The position numbers and the translations under genes were made by a program. From Casuarius casuarius (Eukaryota > Chordata > Aves > Casuariiformes > Casuariidae), in NCBI GenBank assembly GCA_003342895.1, contig PTFA01000024.1, positions 3,653,505-3,717,504 of the forward strand: a stretch of DNA of 64,000 nucleotides, written 5' to 3'. The notes below the pieces were generated by a model. The model was not told the DNA's origin. It made no database searches and saw nothing but the letters and a program-made list of their open reading frames with translations. Below are positions 25,001 through 38,644 of this stretch, in pieces. Within the stretch, counting starts at the first letter, position 1; the number at the start of each line of letters is the position of its first letter.

Positions 25001-26503
25001 GGGGGATAGGACTACTTTTGTTTCACATGTTTCCATGAAAACCAGCTTTAGAAGAGAAAAAGCTAAGCTTTCAAGAATTTTTTTCTTCAACCATGTGAAA
25101 GAATTCAAGTACTAGTCCAAAATTATTTTTTTCTGGCAAAGTGAGAGAGGGAAAAGTCATGAACTGATCTGCAGTGAATGCCTTTTCCCCCTGGTTCCAA
25201 CAGCAACTTCTAAAGCAGGTTTTTCCTATATGTCCCATAATGACTTTTCCTATTAAGGGCCAGAGACCACCCATTTCATCCATCTGTCAGATTTACCTAG
25301 GAAGTGCTCGGCTGATACTTATGAAAGGCTCACTTATCCTTAGCAAGGAGCTGTAGAAAAGAAGTGGGCTTCTGTGACTGACCAGTACACCCCTACAATG
25401 GAAGAAGGCTCCGAGGAGGTGGGCAAGGGTGAGGTGCCCCTGAAGTTTGGTGGTAATGTAGGCTGTGACTCGTTAACCGCAGCTGTCGCTCAGGAGCTGA
25501 CTTCATGTCAACACAAAGGGGCTGGACCTTTGTTTTAGATAAGCAGCTCTATCTGTTGAGTGGATCAGCTGGTGCAAATGTTTCTCCCTGAGTTAGCCAG
25601 AGCAACATAGGGAGGAAGCGTATATGTGGCTCAGCCCAAAACAGACTTAAACAACTAACAAAAGAATTTCAAAGAGAGCAATGGGCTAGAGCTGGCTTCA
25701 ACCCACATATTCCTTCCCGGCAGCTGGGGACACCCAGTGTCATGATGGTGAGTGTATTACAGAGATCGGTAAGGGGAATCACATCGGTATTGTGATTGAA
25801 CTGTATATTGCAATTGCTATATTTTGCTAAGTGTATACACTTGTATCGTGATTTCAATATATTGCTGTATCGCTCTGCTAAATCAAAAATCCTGTGTAGC
25901 ATCAAATATTTTCAAAGTAAACTTTTATATTAAACATTACACCCTTCATGTGTGGAATATCTAAAAGAACCTGATCAGAGTACTGAACTCTGACAGTTTC
26001 TTGAGTTGTTTTAGAGTGTAAACATGTAGGAATACTATACAGACTTTATGATACCACTGTCCTTTTTTTAAAAAGTAAACTGTTTTAAAGGAAGGGCCTA
26101 GGGGAGGCACTGATATTCCTTCTTGGGCAGCAGAAAGAGCATTTTTCCATTTTATGTAGTATTACAGATTTTTTTCTTCTATGTAGGAGAAAAGTTTTTT
26201 TGAGATACTTGACAAAGGAAAACCAGAGGTTTAATCCACTGTTTTCCTGAAGTCCATTAGGGGTTCAGCTGGATCAAGAACTGGAGTAAAAGTGATAATC
26301 TTCATACCATGTTTTGAAGGGATCTGACTATATCCTGTTAATTCCCAGTAGTGTTGCAACCGTGTCATTTTCTTCCTTATGTTCAGATATATTTGTTTCA
26401 ATTGAACCTGAACTGACAATTATTCAATTATTATATGCAAAGGTTAACTGTGAGCAAAACTTAATTTTGTGGCAGAGGAAATGAGAAGCTCAAAGTTGTG
26501 GGG
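22001..26503. other. Non-coding stretch, nothing specific
   Basis: Mixed AT-rich sequence. Open frames are below about 120 codons and unrecognised, including a 119-codon minus-strand frame at 23297-23656. A slightly GC-richer segment at 25380-25620 has no identifiable repeat or gene. Confidence 0.55.
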
Positions 26504-26538
26504 TTTTCTTTTCTTTTCTTTTTTTTTCCTTCTCCTTA
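26504..26538. repeat. (CTTTT)n pyrimidine tract
   Basis: Repeated CTTTT units running into poly-T and CCTTCTCCTTAG. Low complexity; the end resembles a splice acceptor, but no exon follows. Confidence 0.85.
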
Positions 26539-26748
26539 GTAATAAAATCTTTACCTTCCTTTTTTTCTACTTTTTTTAGAAGTTTGTATGGTTTGCCCCC
26601 CTTGCCTGAAAGAATCCACATGTTTTAGTAGTTGATTCGTTTACAAGAATCTGGGAGGAGTTACTAGATTAGTGACACAACTGACTCAATTCCTACACCA
26701 GTGGGGAGGGCAAAAAGTATTTCAACTGTTCAAGCAAACAACGAACCC

Positions 26749-26782
26749 CTTTCTTTCTTTCTTCCTCCCTCCCTCATCATCA
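26749..26782. repeat. Pyrimidine-rich (TTTC)n/(CCCT)n/(CAT)n tract
   Basis: CTTT units, then CCCT units, then CATCATCAT, all on the plus strand. Simple repeat. Confidence 0.8.
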
Positions 26783-26988
26783 TATTGGTCTCTATTTTGG
26801 ATCTGACAGCTCCTGATTTCAGCTAGAATCTCTATGGAGACACAGAATTAACAGGTTAATTCCTCTTTATTTTCAAAATGTCTTTTCTGTTTGAAACTGG
26901 AAATGCTAAAACATTATAGGAAAGACTGGCTTTGGAGTTGTTTCTCTAGCTCTATTGAAAGTGTGTAGACATACCATTTACACAACTT

Positions 26989-27021
26989 CTTTTTGTTTTT
27001 GTTTTTGTTTTTTTTTTTTTT
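26989..27021. repeat. (TTTTTG)n / poly-T tract
   Basis: Three TTTTTG-type units followed by a long T run ending at 27021. Confidence 0.9.
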
Positions 27022-27301
27022 GATTTAGCCTGACTTTGACATTCTGAAGATGTTTGTGTGATGTTCGTATATCATTCAGTTTCCTTAGTGACTGCCAGAA
27101 ACTGGATGTCCATGGGGTTTACAGGTTACTTACTATTTCTGAACATCATCCTCTCAGACAAATGGATGGCTTTGCTGTACAGAATAAGAGATATACCTTG
27201 TTTTTGCACAATCAGAATTGCCTCTTTTCTTGAGCTTTATCTAAGATGGTAGGTGGATCATTCTGTATTTGTTTAAAGACAGGTATTGGATGGCACCATA
27301 C

Positions 27302-27347
27302 ATTTTAACCCTCTCAGCATTTTAATTTTAACCCTCTCAGCATTTTA
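27302..27347. repeat. Perfect 23-bp tandem duplication
   Basis: Two identical adjacent copies (27302-27324 and 27325-27347) of a unit starting ATTTTAACCCTCTCAGC. Perfect identity suggests a recent duplication in this lineage or a polymorphic allele. Confidence 0.95.
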
Positions 27348-30300
27348 TTGAAATACGTGTAGATGGGATGTTTGCTAGAGTGGGATTTCAGCAAGACAGG
27401 GATCTCTGCAATTTTAGAGTTGTTGTTATTTTTTTTTCCTACTAGCTCCTGTACAGGATGGCAAAGTATATGACTAGGTCTTCAAAACAGAAAAAAATTC
27501 TTCAGTATGTATTACTGTAGGCCTTAGTTTTGTGCAAATAATGTGGATAACTCTAGGATTCCACATCTATTTCTCTGGTCAAAAGTCAAATTCTAATCTT
27601 TCAGAAGACAAAAATACTTGCCTTGTCTTTACTGAAAAAAGAGCCTTTTATCTGGTGAGGAGGGAGCGAGCAAAGGCGTAGATGTAGTATACATGGTTGT
27701 CTTATTTGAAATCTTAAATAAACAAGGCTAGCAGGGCTTGGCTTTTAGTGTTGCTATGCATGATCTGTACGGCAGTGTTTAGATATCTATAAAAGAGAAC
27801 ATGATAAGAAATTTTTGGATTGTTTGGAACAGAAAATGCATAGAATCTGGTTTTTCCTTTCATCCTAGCTTTAATCAAGTCAGTGGCGTTGAGGAGGTTT
27901 AAGGACAGAAAAATCACTGTCTAAAGTAGTTTCTTTAAAAGGAGACACTCAGTCTAAATTCTTGAAAATATTAGTGTATCATTTGAGTGACAAGTTGTAT
28001 TTTATAATGTGTAACTTTTATGGTTTTGTGCCGGGTTGCTGGCCATTGGGATAAGTGATATAATAGAACATGCATAATGGAAAAATGCAGCAAAGGGTCA
28101 ACAGAAGGTTAGTAAGTGTTTATGCCAACAGAAGGTAAAGCAATGTTTGTGCAGTTACACTGTAGGCACTTTTTGACTTGTTTATCTGTTTTATTATTAA
28201 CTGTGATGGACAGTAGCATGGTAGGACTCTTGTATTGAAACCTGACCTTTAGCAAACTGACAGAAGACTGATTTTGGTTGAAATGGCTTAACAAATAAAC
28301 AAACAGAAAAATGCACATACCTTTGTGCCCATCACTTCTAGAGTTACAGGAATGCAACTGAAGTCACACTGTAATGTGAAATAAGTAGCACTCCTGGATA
28401 ATGAAGGAAGGGAACAAAACTTTTATAGAAATAATTGTAGACCAATACATTGGAGAAGCTCGAACTATCATTTTAAAAAAAATAAATTGTAGAGCAAATG
28501 GTTATTGTAGGTCTGTTACACTGATGTTGGGAATATGGGTATGCATAAAATATTTTAGCTCCTGCTGTACCATCCTGGAGTATGCTCCAGGCATGAGCAT
28601 ACCCACACCGGGCAGCCAAAAAAGCTGCCATGTAATTGCTTTTTTAATTATCTTTACCTTACAGACCGTGTCCCCATGCATAAGAAATACAGTAATTGCA
28701 AGCTCCTGAGGAGCCTGAGACAATAAAAATTGAGAAGGCTGGTGACTGCATTGTCATTTAAACTTTTTTCAGCATTAATATTTACTTCTCCTTTTGGTGA
28801 GTTAGCTGAATGTTATAAGTTTTATACTGCTAAACAGAGAAGGGCCAGCTTTCCAACAGTATTTAGGTGGCTAGAAATGCACTTACCTGTGTAATTGGTT
28901 TTCTCAGAATCGTAAGTTCCCCATATATATTGAGGTATTTTAGATACTTCTGAAAGTGTCCTTTAGCTGTTCTTGTTTCTTAGGAGGATTTAAATGATTA
29001 GGTGCCCACCTGGGTTTTCAGAGAGACAAAAACAACAGGCAAGGGACAAATCATCCCATTTGTTTCAGTGGCCGCTTATTGTGGAGATGGTTCTTTTCTT
29101 GCAGCTGACATTGTCAGAAGAAAAACGCGTGTTGAAATGTGTAAGAGAGGGCAGAATTATTAGATTATATTGAAATATTGTGTTCTAAGGAGTTGCCATA
29201 GTGTCCTTATATGATTAGCCTTTAACAGTAACACATACTATAACGAAGATAACTTGGGTACTGAAAGGGGCATGATACCAGAGGTGTCTTGGATTATAGT
29301 ATAGTGAAAGCCTAATCATATTAGAATAACAGGAGCAAAGGGGGACTCAAGTATATCTTCAATTTTTAAAAAGCTGAATAAATAAAGCAAAACACCCCAT
29401 GGCTGAGACAAAGAAAGGAGACTCAATTCTGCTGGTATGTTGGGATTGGCTTCAAGTTACATTTACAAATTATTTGAAGGATACTAATTATCATCCAGGG
29501 AAAAAAGCTCTTGGAAATATTTTCCACAATACTCGTATGACTCTAGATATTGCCCTTTTGATAATGTCAAGTACACACGTTATCATGCTGAAGGCCCAGG
29601 CTGCAAAACTGAAAGCAAAGTCACATTCAACTTGGCTAGACTGCTTGGAACTATAGCAATGTGGTGTTAAAAGAACAAAAACAAAACTGAAGCCCTTATG
29701 GCCATTATGTATTTTAAATTTCAAAACTCTCTCAAAACGTAACACGTTTCAAGAACAATAGTCATTCTGTAAACTTTGAAAATGGCTTACTTTGCACTGC
29801 CTGAATAGCAGCATAGCTCAGCGGGAGGTAAAGGAAATGGAGGAAGCTGTTTGAAACTCCTGAACCTGGCATTAGGTTTCTGAAATGAGTTCCAGCCTTC
29901 TGGAGATACTTGATTTGTGTCCATTTTGTTGATAGGTATTCTTACCTTCTGGGGAGCCAAGGGATATATCACTTCAACGAAAACACCTGAGAACAAAAGT
30001 TCAAAACACTCGCTAACAGAGGTCACCTATTTCCACTGAAGTGTTTTATTGGTACTCCCAAATTAGAAATATCTTAATTCAAAAGATATAGCATAACTAT
30101 TATTATTAATATTTTAGATGCTGTGGTAAAATTCCAAATCCTGTACATTAACAGGTGTATGAGACCTATGAAATAATATTTCTGATATCAGTGATTCAGC
30201 AGGGAGAAAGGTAAAAATAGCTTAGCATTTGAGGTTGTAACAGCACTCTAAAATTGCTTTCGTTATCTGTTTTTCTACTTGTTCAGAGTTTGAAACACTA

Positions 30301-32640
30301 TCAGGGCTTCATTTTCTAAAACCACAGTATGATGTAGCAGTATTGGAGAAGGTATTTTATAGCATAGTTACATGACAATACTCTAAGATTCAGTTTAGAA
30401 TTTTATTTATGCAAGAATTTTACAATTTCTAAATTTCTGAAGTGTCTTACTCTCCCCCCCAGCTAGTGATTCTTTGTTTCCCTCCTAAGTTCTCCTTTCA
30501 GTCTGTCTCAGAAGGTTTGTTGTTGCAGAGCTAAACGGGAGTACTTGGGAAACTCTGCCTTCCTCAAGACACTTTGAATATCAGAGCCAATTGCCATACA
30601 CACAGTTCTGCTCAATCATCAGCCCAAATTCAATTAAATATTTCAGATTCCCTACACTCAGTATTGACAGGAGAATTTAAAGGAAAGGCTGGTATTGAAT
30701 TTTCTCTTTTATTTCTCAGGCAGACTTCTGGGTTGAAATTCTGACTGTACAGCAAGACACTAGTATATGTTGTTGATGACTGTTGGCGATGAGACTACTC
30801 AATACTGCTACACGTTTAGCTTAGGTACAGGGAAACTGTGTTCTCCTTATTCTGTGGATTGTACAGTACTAATGTAGAATGGGGAGTTTCTTGCCTTGCT
30901 GGAGGACCTCTGCTATTTGTTTACAATTTGGTTCAGGTGAACCTTACGCATAAACTGTAAGGATTTCTTTCACTATGCTGGTAGAAGGCAGAGAATAGAA
31001 AACTTTTTGTTTGTTTGTTTTCTCTGCAAAGGATCGAAAGAAAATACTGTGACCTATCAGGCTCTAACTTTTTAATCTACTTATTTGCTTACTTATTTTA
31101 AGCCAAGGGGTAAGTCTGCGGGTGCAGGCAGAAGATGCTGTAAGTTGTTTTACCATACTAACAGAAGATACCACGTGTTGCCACTGGTTGAACGTGACAG
31201 ATGACATCGCAGATGTACCAGCTGCCTCTTGCATGGGAGGTGTGTGGCTTTGTTAAAAAGAGATAGTACACATTTTTTTTTGCACTGGTGTAGCCACATG
31301 GCTTTCAGAGTTGGATCTCACGCTGCTGGTTTGTGTTTGTACCTGATGCTTATAATTTCAGGGGTCTCCAGACCCAACACTGCCATGTGATCCAGCAGCA
31401 AGTACGAACATAGAAGCAGGCCTTTTAGTCCTATTCTTAAGAGACCACGTAATGAATGAAGCATCTCTGATTTGCATGAGCACTGTTGAGATCTAAAGTA
31501 AGGGCAGCATCTCTGTCTGAGGGATCTTTCAGTCTAACAGGCTCGAGCCAATTATTTTTTCAAACAGCTTTCAGTCACCTTTTATGATGTCTGGATTTTC
31601 CATGCTTCAGGAACTGTCCAGACTCTCAATAAATAGAATATTAACTGTGTTCTTTAAACAAGAAACTATGCGACTGAAAACAAGTTCTCTGTAAGGGGAA
31701 TTTCTTTAAAAGGCCTTAAATATCTTGGAACCAACCCCTCTTCCTTCCCCAAGAGTAATTATTTCATAATAGACCCTAGGCTTAACTCCAAGAATGATTC
31801 AAACGTTTTAATATGAGAAGCATTAAAAGATTCTTGTACAGCAGAACAGGGCCACCTGGGGATGGCTCCTAAATGAGATCTTATTAAATAGTTTGTTATG
31901 TGAAGAGTGAGGCAGTAATTTTGGTACAGAAGCCTTGAGAATATGCAGGGTTTAATTCATAAAACTTTTGTGCCTTTATTAAAATAATTTTCCTGTTGCA
32001 CTTGTGAACTAAAACCTTCACTCTGTATATGTGAGTGGGTTTTTTATGACTGTATTTTTTTTTAGTAAGACCTTAAATGCAGCACTGCTTTAATTGTAAA
32101 AAAATAAGTGTGCCAAAACAACATATTTATCTGTGTGCTCTTCATAAAGTATTTCTCTACACCTAGCTGTTTTTCCCACCTGCTCTTGAAGTGACCGTAA
32201 AAGATCTTGAGGCTATATAATCTGGAGAGTTCATGGAAATTGAGGAAAAATTCTCTGAAAAGGGCAAATACAATCTCTTTAATAGTATACCTTACTTTCC
32301 ATTTCTAAAATTAGATAGATACAGTAAAAGAAAAAAGGAAAAGAAATGGGGAGAAAATTTAGCCAGCAATGAATGAAAAAAACAAAGAGAAATGTCTTCA
32401 CTGAGTGAATCCCTGTGCAACATACGGAAAAAGTATTAATTAGAAATTTAAAAGCCAGAAGCAGACGGCGTTAGATTCTGATCTTAATTATACCGGTGTG
32501 AACTGAGGGTAACTTCGTTGACTATGCTGGCTTTGTACCTGTGGGACAAAGGTAAATTCTGCAGTATTCCTTAAAATCTGGCATGTTATAAAACATTGAG
32601 GAATCCATTTCATGATCCTGAAAGATATGGAGTGGCAAGT
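27348..32640. other. Non-coding stretch
   Basis: About 5.3 kb of AT-rich sequence. An acceptor-like TTTCTCTTTTATTTCTCAG ends at about 30720 and is followed by 18 open codons but no good donor. A (TTTG)n run lies at 31001-31021. No gene or mobile element recognised. Confidence 0.55.
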
Positions 32641-32701
32641 TGTCATAGGGGGAAAAAAACCACCCAGTTCATGCCGTTAAACCAAATCAGGATCAAAGTG
32701 G

Positions 32702-32715
32702 TTTATTGATTTATT
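32702..32715 (-). terminator. Tandem polyadenylation signals (minus strand)
   Basis: Two AATAAA hexamers 8 bp apart on the minus strand, within the LTR-like block. Position relative to the TATA-like box supports their use as LTR signals. The hexamers are seen; use is inferred. Confidence 0.4.
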
Positions 32716-33011
32716 AAAAACATGTAATTAACTAGCAACCAGTGGACTACATATTCAAGGTCAACATCAGTAATGCGACAGACAACCCACAGTACAAGCC
32801 CCTCAGTGTTAATGAACACCTACACATTTCTAAGCACCCTTCTATAATGACCCCCGTGCAGTGCGATGCCCTTCATATTTGTGTCCGTCTCCTGGGCATG
32901 TGGGATCCCCGGCTCCCACATCCTGGGAGGATTTGGAAGGATCCGCCGGGGTCTCTACCACCCACTGACCCACAGGCTGCCGCTTCCCACTGTTACAAGT
33001 TTTCGTGATTC

Positions 33012-33018
33012 CTTTATA
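33012..33018 (-). promoter_or_regulatory. TATA-box-like motif (minus strand)
   Basis: TATAAAG on the minus strand at the boundary of the GC-rich part of the LTR-like block. It would be the core promoter if the block is an LTR. Confidence 0.35.
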
Positions 33019-33300
33019 CTACTTCTTAGGCTGACTCCTCCTCTGCTTCAGGAGTCTCTCTACTTCTTTGGTGGTGGTTTAATGCCGTTGATGGTTGTCC
33101 TCCTCTTTAAAGTGGCTGGTTTGGGGCAGACTCAGTTTTGGGTGCTCCGTTGGCACGCAGCATTACACTCGCGTTCCTGTCTGAACTGCTGTTACCCAGG
33201 TCAGTTTGCTGAGGACTGGCCGAGCAAGCGCGCCGCAATAGCAGACTGTCCTGGGTGATAGGACGGGAAGAGGAATGTGTGCAGGGATTAATTTCTCACA

Positions 33301-36300
33301 CCTCAGATCTGTAACTGATGAGGAACAACCGTAATGATAGCTACAGTAGAATAGGAGAGAGGATTAGTTTGTGTATGTTTGTAAGAAAGTGAAAGACAGA
33401 TAAAACTATTTAGAAAAAAATAAAAAACAACCCATCTAGGCTATAGTATCTTTTTATCAGCTGGTTGTTTTATTTTCTGAGATTTTTTTTTTTTTTTAAC
33501 CTTCCTTTTGGTGTGAGTTAATTATATTCTGACACCACTCAATGTAACTGGGTACAAAAAGAAGGGCTCTCTTCCAAGAGCCCGGGCACTTGACCTTACC
33601 TATGATACAGAAATAAAGAGATTTTGTCAATCGACCATATTGTGAATAGATTTCGGATTATGAATAGATATAGTTTGGGTTCCTCTCAAAATATACAGCG
33701 TCTTCCCCATGGCTGGTTTTAAACCATGTTAATCCATTGAATTGCTCTGTTACTCAACAGTGCATTCCTGGTTTTCCAGACAGGAAAATGTATAATAGAG
33801 AGGCTTGTGTGTGCGTGCATTTTTTTATGACTTTTTTTTTCTTGGAGGATTTGAGAGAGACTTATTTTCTTACTTTTTAATGAACATGAATAATTTGGTA
33901 AGACCTATAATTCTTTGATGTCAGGAGGCAATATCTGGAGTGCAGGAGCAAAAACAATTATTTGTTTTACTACATTATCAATATGTATGCAGTAACCTTT
34001 TTTGGGTAATTAGTCTATATAAATTAATATCGATATTTGTTATTCTAATTCAAAGGTGTTAGAGTTTTTCTGCTTAGAAAGTAGTAGTGTTGAATTCTTT
34101 CCCTGCTTTACTGGTATAGAGGTACATTGCTGGTCAAAATGACTTTGGGTACAAAGTTAATCTTATTTCTAAAAACTAGTAAAAATTCCTTTGTTGGTTT
34201 TTATAAGCTTTAGGTTTGCACAAAGAAATACAGATAAAGATTCACAGGCAGTATAAAGAAAAAATAAAAGCCTCTAGGTAACAAGTGTCTCTGCATGGCT
34301 TATATTACAAGACTTGCCTACCTATATTGCAAGCAGATACCATCCAGGTGGAAATGAAACTCACTTACACTGAGTCACTGAATTTCCCTCAATGTGTCAC
34401 AGCTACAAAACCAGGTTTTGCTATATGAGCCTGATCTACTGTGAAAATGTACAAATTATTCAGTTGCTCTAGAAATGCCTCATTTATTACCTCTAGCGAG
34501 AAGCTCTAATGGATGAATCATGAGTTTTACTTCACTACTTTCTCCCTGAATCTGATTATGTGTCCCTTTGTGTCCTATTTCTATGTAGTTTAAAAAGGCA
34601 TAAGATACATTTCATTTTGAAGTAATTCTAATTCTGCCCAGGTTCCCTCAGTTATGCTACAAGAAATTCAGGAGGCCGGCAGTATTTTTGGCATACACAG
34701 GAGGAAATCCAATGAGCTGGAAGGGAGCCTGCTCTGGATCGATAGCTCACGGCTTTGGAGAGCGCGGAGTGGTCCTTGGTGCTCACCCAGGCAGCTGTGC
34801 TGAGCAGCACAGAAGGGGATCATCAGCCTGCCATCACTTGGCTGCTTTTCAAAGACAGAAGCATTACCGACGAGGAACTATGTCGCTGGGGAGCATTTTT
34901 ATCGCTTTAGGCTATACGTATAAGGGCTAGTCAGAATATTTCCTGAAATGACCACTGGTTATTTGGGTTTTATTTTGCTGCTTTAAGAAAGGAAAATACT
35001 GCTGAGTTGAAGGTGAAATCTTGCTTAGCAGGGTGCAACCTTTAAAAATAAATGTATGTATGCAAAATAAATGTAGTGAAATTCTTCATTTTTTAAAAAA
35101 GCTTGGTAAAGTGTGTTTTTTAGATATTTTAGGCTCTGTATTCCACCTGACAGTGAACTTTGTTATTTTTTCTGTGGAAGAGGAAGTGCAGAGTTTTTAG
35201 CAGCTCTGATCAAGTTTTGTACGTCAGACTGAATGCATGTGACATAATCACAACAAAGCAGAAAGTTGGAAGCAAAGCTTGCTTGCTGCCATGGTGTATT
35301 TTAATAGACATTGCCTAAATGCTCTTACATGCAGTTAGGAAGAAGGCTGCCTTGAAGAGTGGAAAAGAGGTGTAGTTAAACTGCACAGAATTCTCTTTGG
35401 CTCTGATCTGCAGGTATTTGCAAAAGTGATTCCTCCTCAGTTTTCAACCTAGCCAGAATTTTAGGTCTTTGCTGGGAGAGAAGTCAAAAGTAGTAGGCAT
35501 ACCTTCCTTTGTAAAGAGAAATATAGTTCCAGAGAAAAACTTGTTTTTTTTCTGGAGAACAGATGGAGAGGAATTAGAGATCTAGAGCTAATCAAATAAA
35601 TAACTTCAGAATTTAAGAAAATGCCACTGTTTCCTTACTCTTGTTTTCATTCCAAATCAGGTCACAAGTTGGAATATTAAGCTCTCCTGTAGAATAGGAG
35701 ACCAGGAAAAAATATTTATTTCCTTCAGCTGAAAATTGAACTGTGACTACCTGAACTTGCTTAACTCCTCTGGGATCCTCTTATGCTGTAAACTCTCCTT
35801 TAGCTAAGAGGAGGATGAACAGAGCGTGAGAAGTCACTCCTTTTCTGTTACACCTGAAGAGTGCGTAGTGCACTTCTGCAGAGGTGCACCTGAGCAGACT
35901 TTGGGAAGAACAGAATCAGATAGAAGCAGGAGAGTGGGAAAACTTCTGATATATGTGTACCTTCAAATAGGAACAGTATTGCACTGTTTGCATTTTGGCA
36001 TTTTGTGGAAGAATGGATGAGTGGGAAGAATTTAAATAAAATTTAAATATAAAAATAAGCCCTAAGCTGCTTGGAACTCTGCAAGTCATGTTTTCATCAA
36101 GTTTGAGTTCTCCTCCCCTCCTTTTCTCTCTTAGGAAAGTCCTGTTGGCCAATAGAGAAGAAAGGATCGTAGGAGAAAGTAAACAAATCCTCCCAAACTA
36201 AACAAAGGTGGCTATTGCATTATTTTCTATGTTCCATTCTCTTCGGGTTTTTGATTAAGCACAACATGAAAGATCAGAGTACTGCTGTAGCAGATCGTTG

Positions 36301-38644
36301 CTATGCTATGTGTTTAGGAAATGCTTTGGACTACACCAGCCTTCTCAGAAATATTTAGATAGCTCGTGCTCCTGCATCTCCTGTGTCCTCACACCGCTGA
36401 TGAGATTTTTATCTCCTGCAACGCACTGCATGTGCTCAGTCAGGCAAGAGACTGCTATAAATTGACATCACTACCATTTACAAAGAGGCTTCGCATAAAG
36501 GAGGGTAGAGGCATGTGCACCTTTTTGGTAACTCCTATGAGACAGTGTGGCATTTCAGGAGAAGGCATATAAACATGAAACTGGTCTGGGTCAGGAAATG
36601 CTTCAGCAGGAAACCTGTGCAGTCTGAAAGCTGCCAAGGATTTTTAGTAGATCAGCCTTCCTCTGTGCTCTTGTACTCTACAGACTTGCATAATGCAGTG
36701 TTAATATTTATGGGGCTGATCCAAAGCTTTTTAAAGCTGAACAGGCTTTAGTAGGCTTCAGTGAGCTATAGATCAGGCTTTACATGCAAGTGTTTAAGCA
36801 GTACTTTTGGACTCACGGAAATTAAATCCCTAATTAAGCTGTATCTTTCCTACCCCAATTATTTTATTGACCTCTCATATTCCTGTCCTTTCTTCTCTCT
36901 TTCCCCTTGCTGTTTGGATAATTAAAGTTCTACTTTGGCATTAACATGAAATTTAGAAAGATAAAATTCCCTGTAATCAAGACATAGGTTGGCAGATAGG
37001 CCAAGACACTATCTCCTCTTGTAACATTTGGTGGTTCATTTGGTGTAAGATCATGATGGTTCAGAAAAGGCTGTGTCCTAATTTGCACTGAGATTTGATC
37101 ATTTGCTAAACAATATTTTAAAATATGAGCTAAATTTCCACAGGTATTTTTCTCAGTGCCATAATCTCGTCAACTGTTGAAAAATGGTATGTCATGGTAT
37201 ATAGCCTACTTCAGTTACTAGATTTTCTTATTCCATTTTATGGAAATTTTGCTGTGTCTGAAATCCCTCATAACTGCTTCTCTTCTTGTCCTCTAGGTTT
37301 TCAGCTGAAGAGCTTTAAGTAGAAAAGCTATCTTGTTGGGTAAAGGTTTAATGTCATTTGGTGTATGAATAGGTCACAGCAAATACGGTATGGGAAACTT
37401 TGCAGCTAAGTGATATTTATAATTGTCCACATAGGAGGATAACCTTAAAAATGCGTAGAAGGAGAGAAATGTCGGGTACAGGGCAGCTAGGTGATACATT
37501 TTAAATGTTAGCGATTGGTATAATGTACTGTCACCTGAAAACATGTTAAGCTGAACAAAATCTTCTAGGGTCAGTTACTGAGGGTTGATGTAGATATGGT
37601 GAAGCATGAAGAATTTAACTTCAGTGAATAGAATTATTTGGTTAACATCTCAGCATTTTTGTCTCAAATCTATGAAATGGCATGTTAGTATGCGGGAGAT
37701 TTCTGGCTAGAGAACAACATACGTGTTGTCATCGGGCACTCAATGTGGAGGAAGATCACAAGAAAATTGTCTGTGAGCAGCAGGAGGAGAGACTGCTGCT
37801 AAATGACATATTAGGAGGTAAAAGCAAAGCATTTAGCAAGGCGGGGTGGGAGACACCTAGTAATGAAGGTAATGGAGTCAAGCTGTTCCATCGCTCCTTT
37901 CTTTGGTAACTTCTCCCTCTGCCAGTGCCTCACCAGCTCCTCCTGAGAACCTGATCCCACATTTGTTTCCTGCTTATCTCTTGAAGAGAAACAAAGCAAA
38001 CAACGTATGAGTTTCTTCTATCTTCTTTATTATTTTCTTTGCAGCCAGGGGAATAGGCATGGGAAAAATCAGTAGATGTTTTCTCGTTAATATATGTAAC
38101 AATATGTCTTCTTAGTATCTTTGACTATTTCTTCTTTAAAAATTCTCTTTTACTTTCATAGTTTCTGGATTGTGTCTTGCTATACTGTCTTGAGGATAAT
38201 AAATTGTTGAGGAACACACATTTAAACAGGCATGGCACAGTTTCATTAGTGGAGACAGAGCAACTTGTCTAGTCCTTGGCTGTACTTAGGCCACCAGCAG
38301 CATTGGAAGGGGATTGTAGGTTGTGGCTATACTAAAACACCCAATTAAACTTACTAACCGTAGTCCGTGTTTTCCTCCTTGTTTTACTTGGGCTGAACTT
38401 ACACAGCTTAAAATATATTTCTTGTGTTGAATTTATTTAGGTACTTTCTCCTGAAGATAACGAGGGCATTTATAAAATTTAGAAATAATACTTTTTCAAA
38501 TTAAAAAGTTAAGAAACAAGAAGCTGGTATTTTTAAAAGGAGCTACACCAACAGAAAAAGCATTTGTGAAAGGCCAGTTAAGAAGGGTCTGTGCTATGAG
38601 TTTCCCTTTCCCCTGAAGGTAAAGCAGTACATCACTTTACTTCC
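33301..38644. other. Non-coding stretch
   Basis: AT-rich sequence with a T run at 33483-33499 and a slightly GC-richer part at 34660-34930 containing an 80-codon open frame (34688-34930) of no recognised family. A strong acceptor-like run (CTTCTCTTCTTGTCCTCTAG, about 37278-37297) has no obvious exon after it. Confidence 0.55.

Larger units (their letters stand above)
32641..33300 (-). mobile_element. Candidate solo LTR (endogenous retrovirus type)
   Basis: Read on the minus strand, the block starts TGTGAGAAATTAATCC and ends CCCCCTATGACA, giving TG...CA termini. A GC- and CpG-rich first half acts like a U3 and leads to a TATA-box-like TATAAAG (plus 33012-33018). About 300 bp further lie two AATAAA polyadenylation signals (plus 32710-32715 and 32702-32707) and a short tail. 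This layout fits a solo LTR of about 660 bp. Against it, I see no clear target-site duplication and cannot name the family. No retroviral genes flank it. It could instead be a small promoter with a short polyadenylated transcript. Confidence 0.35.
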
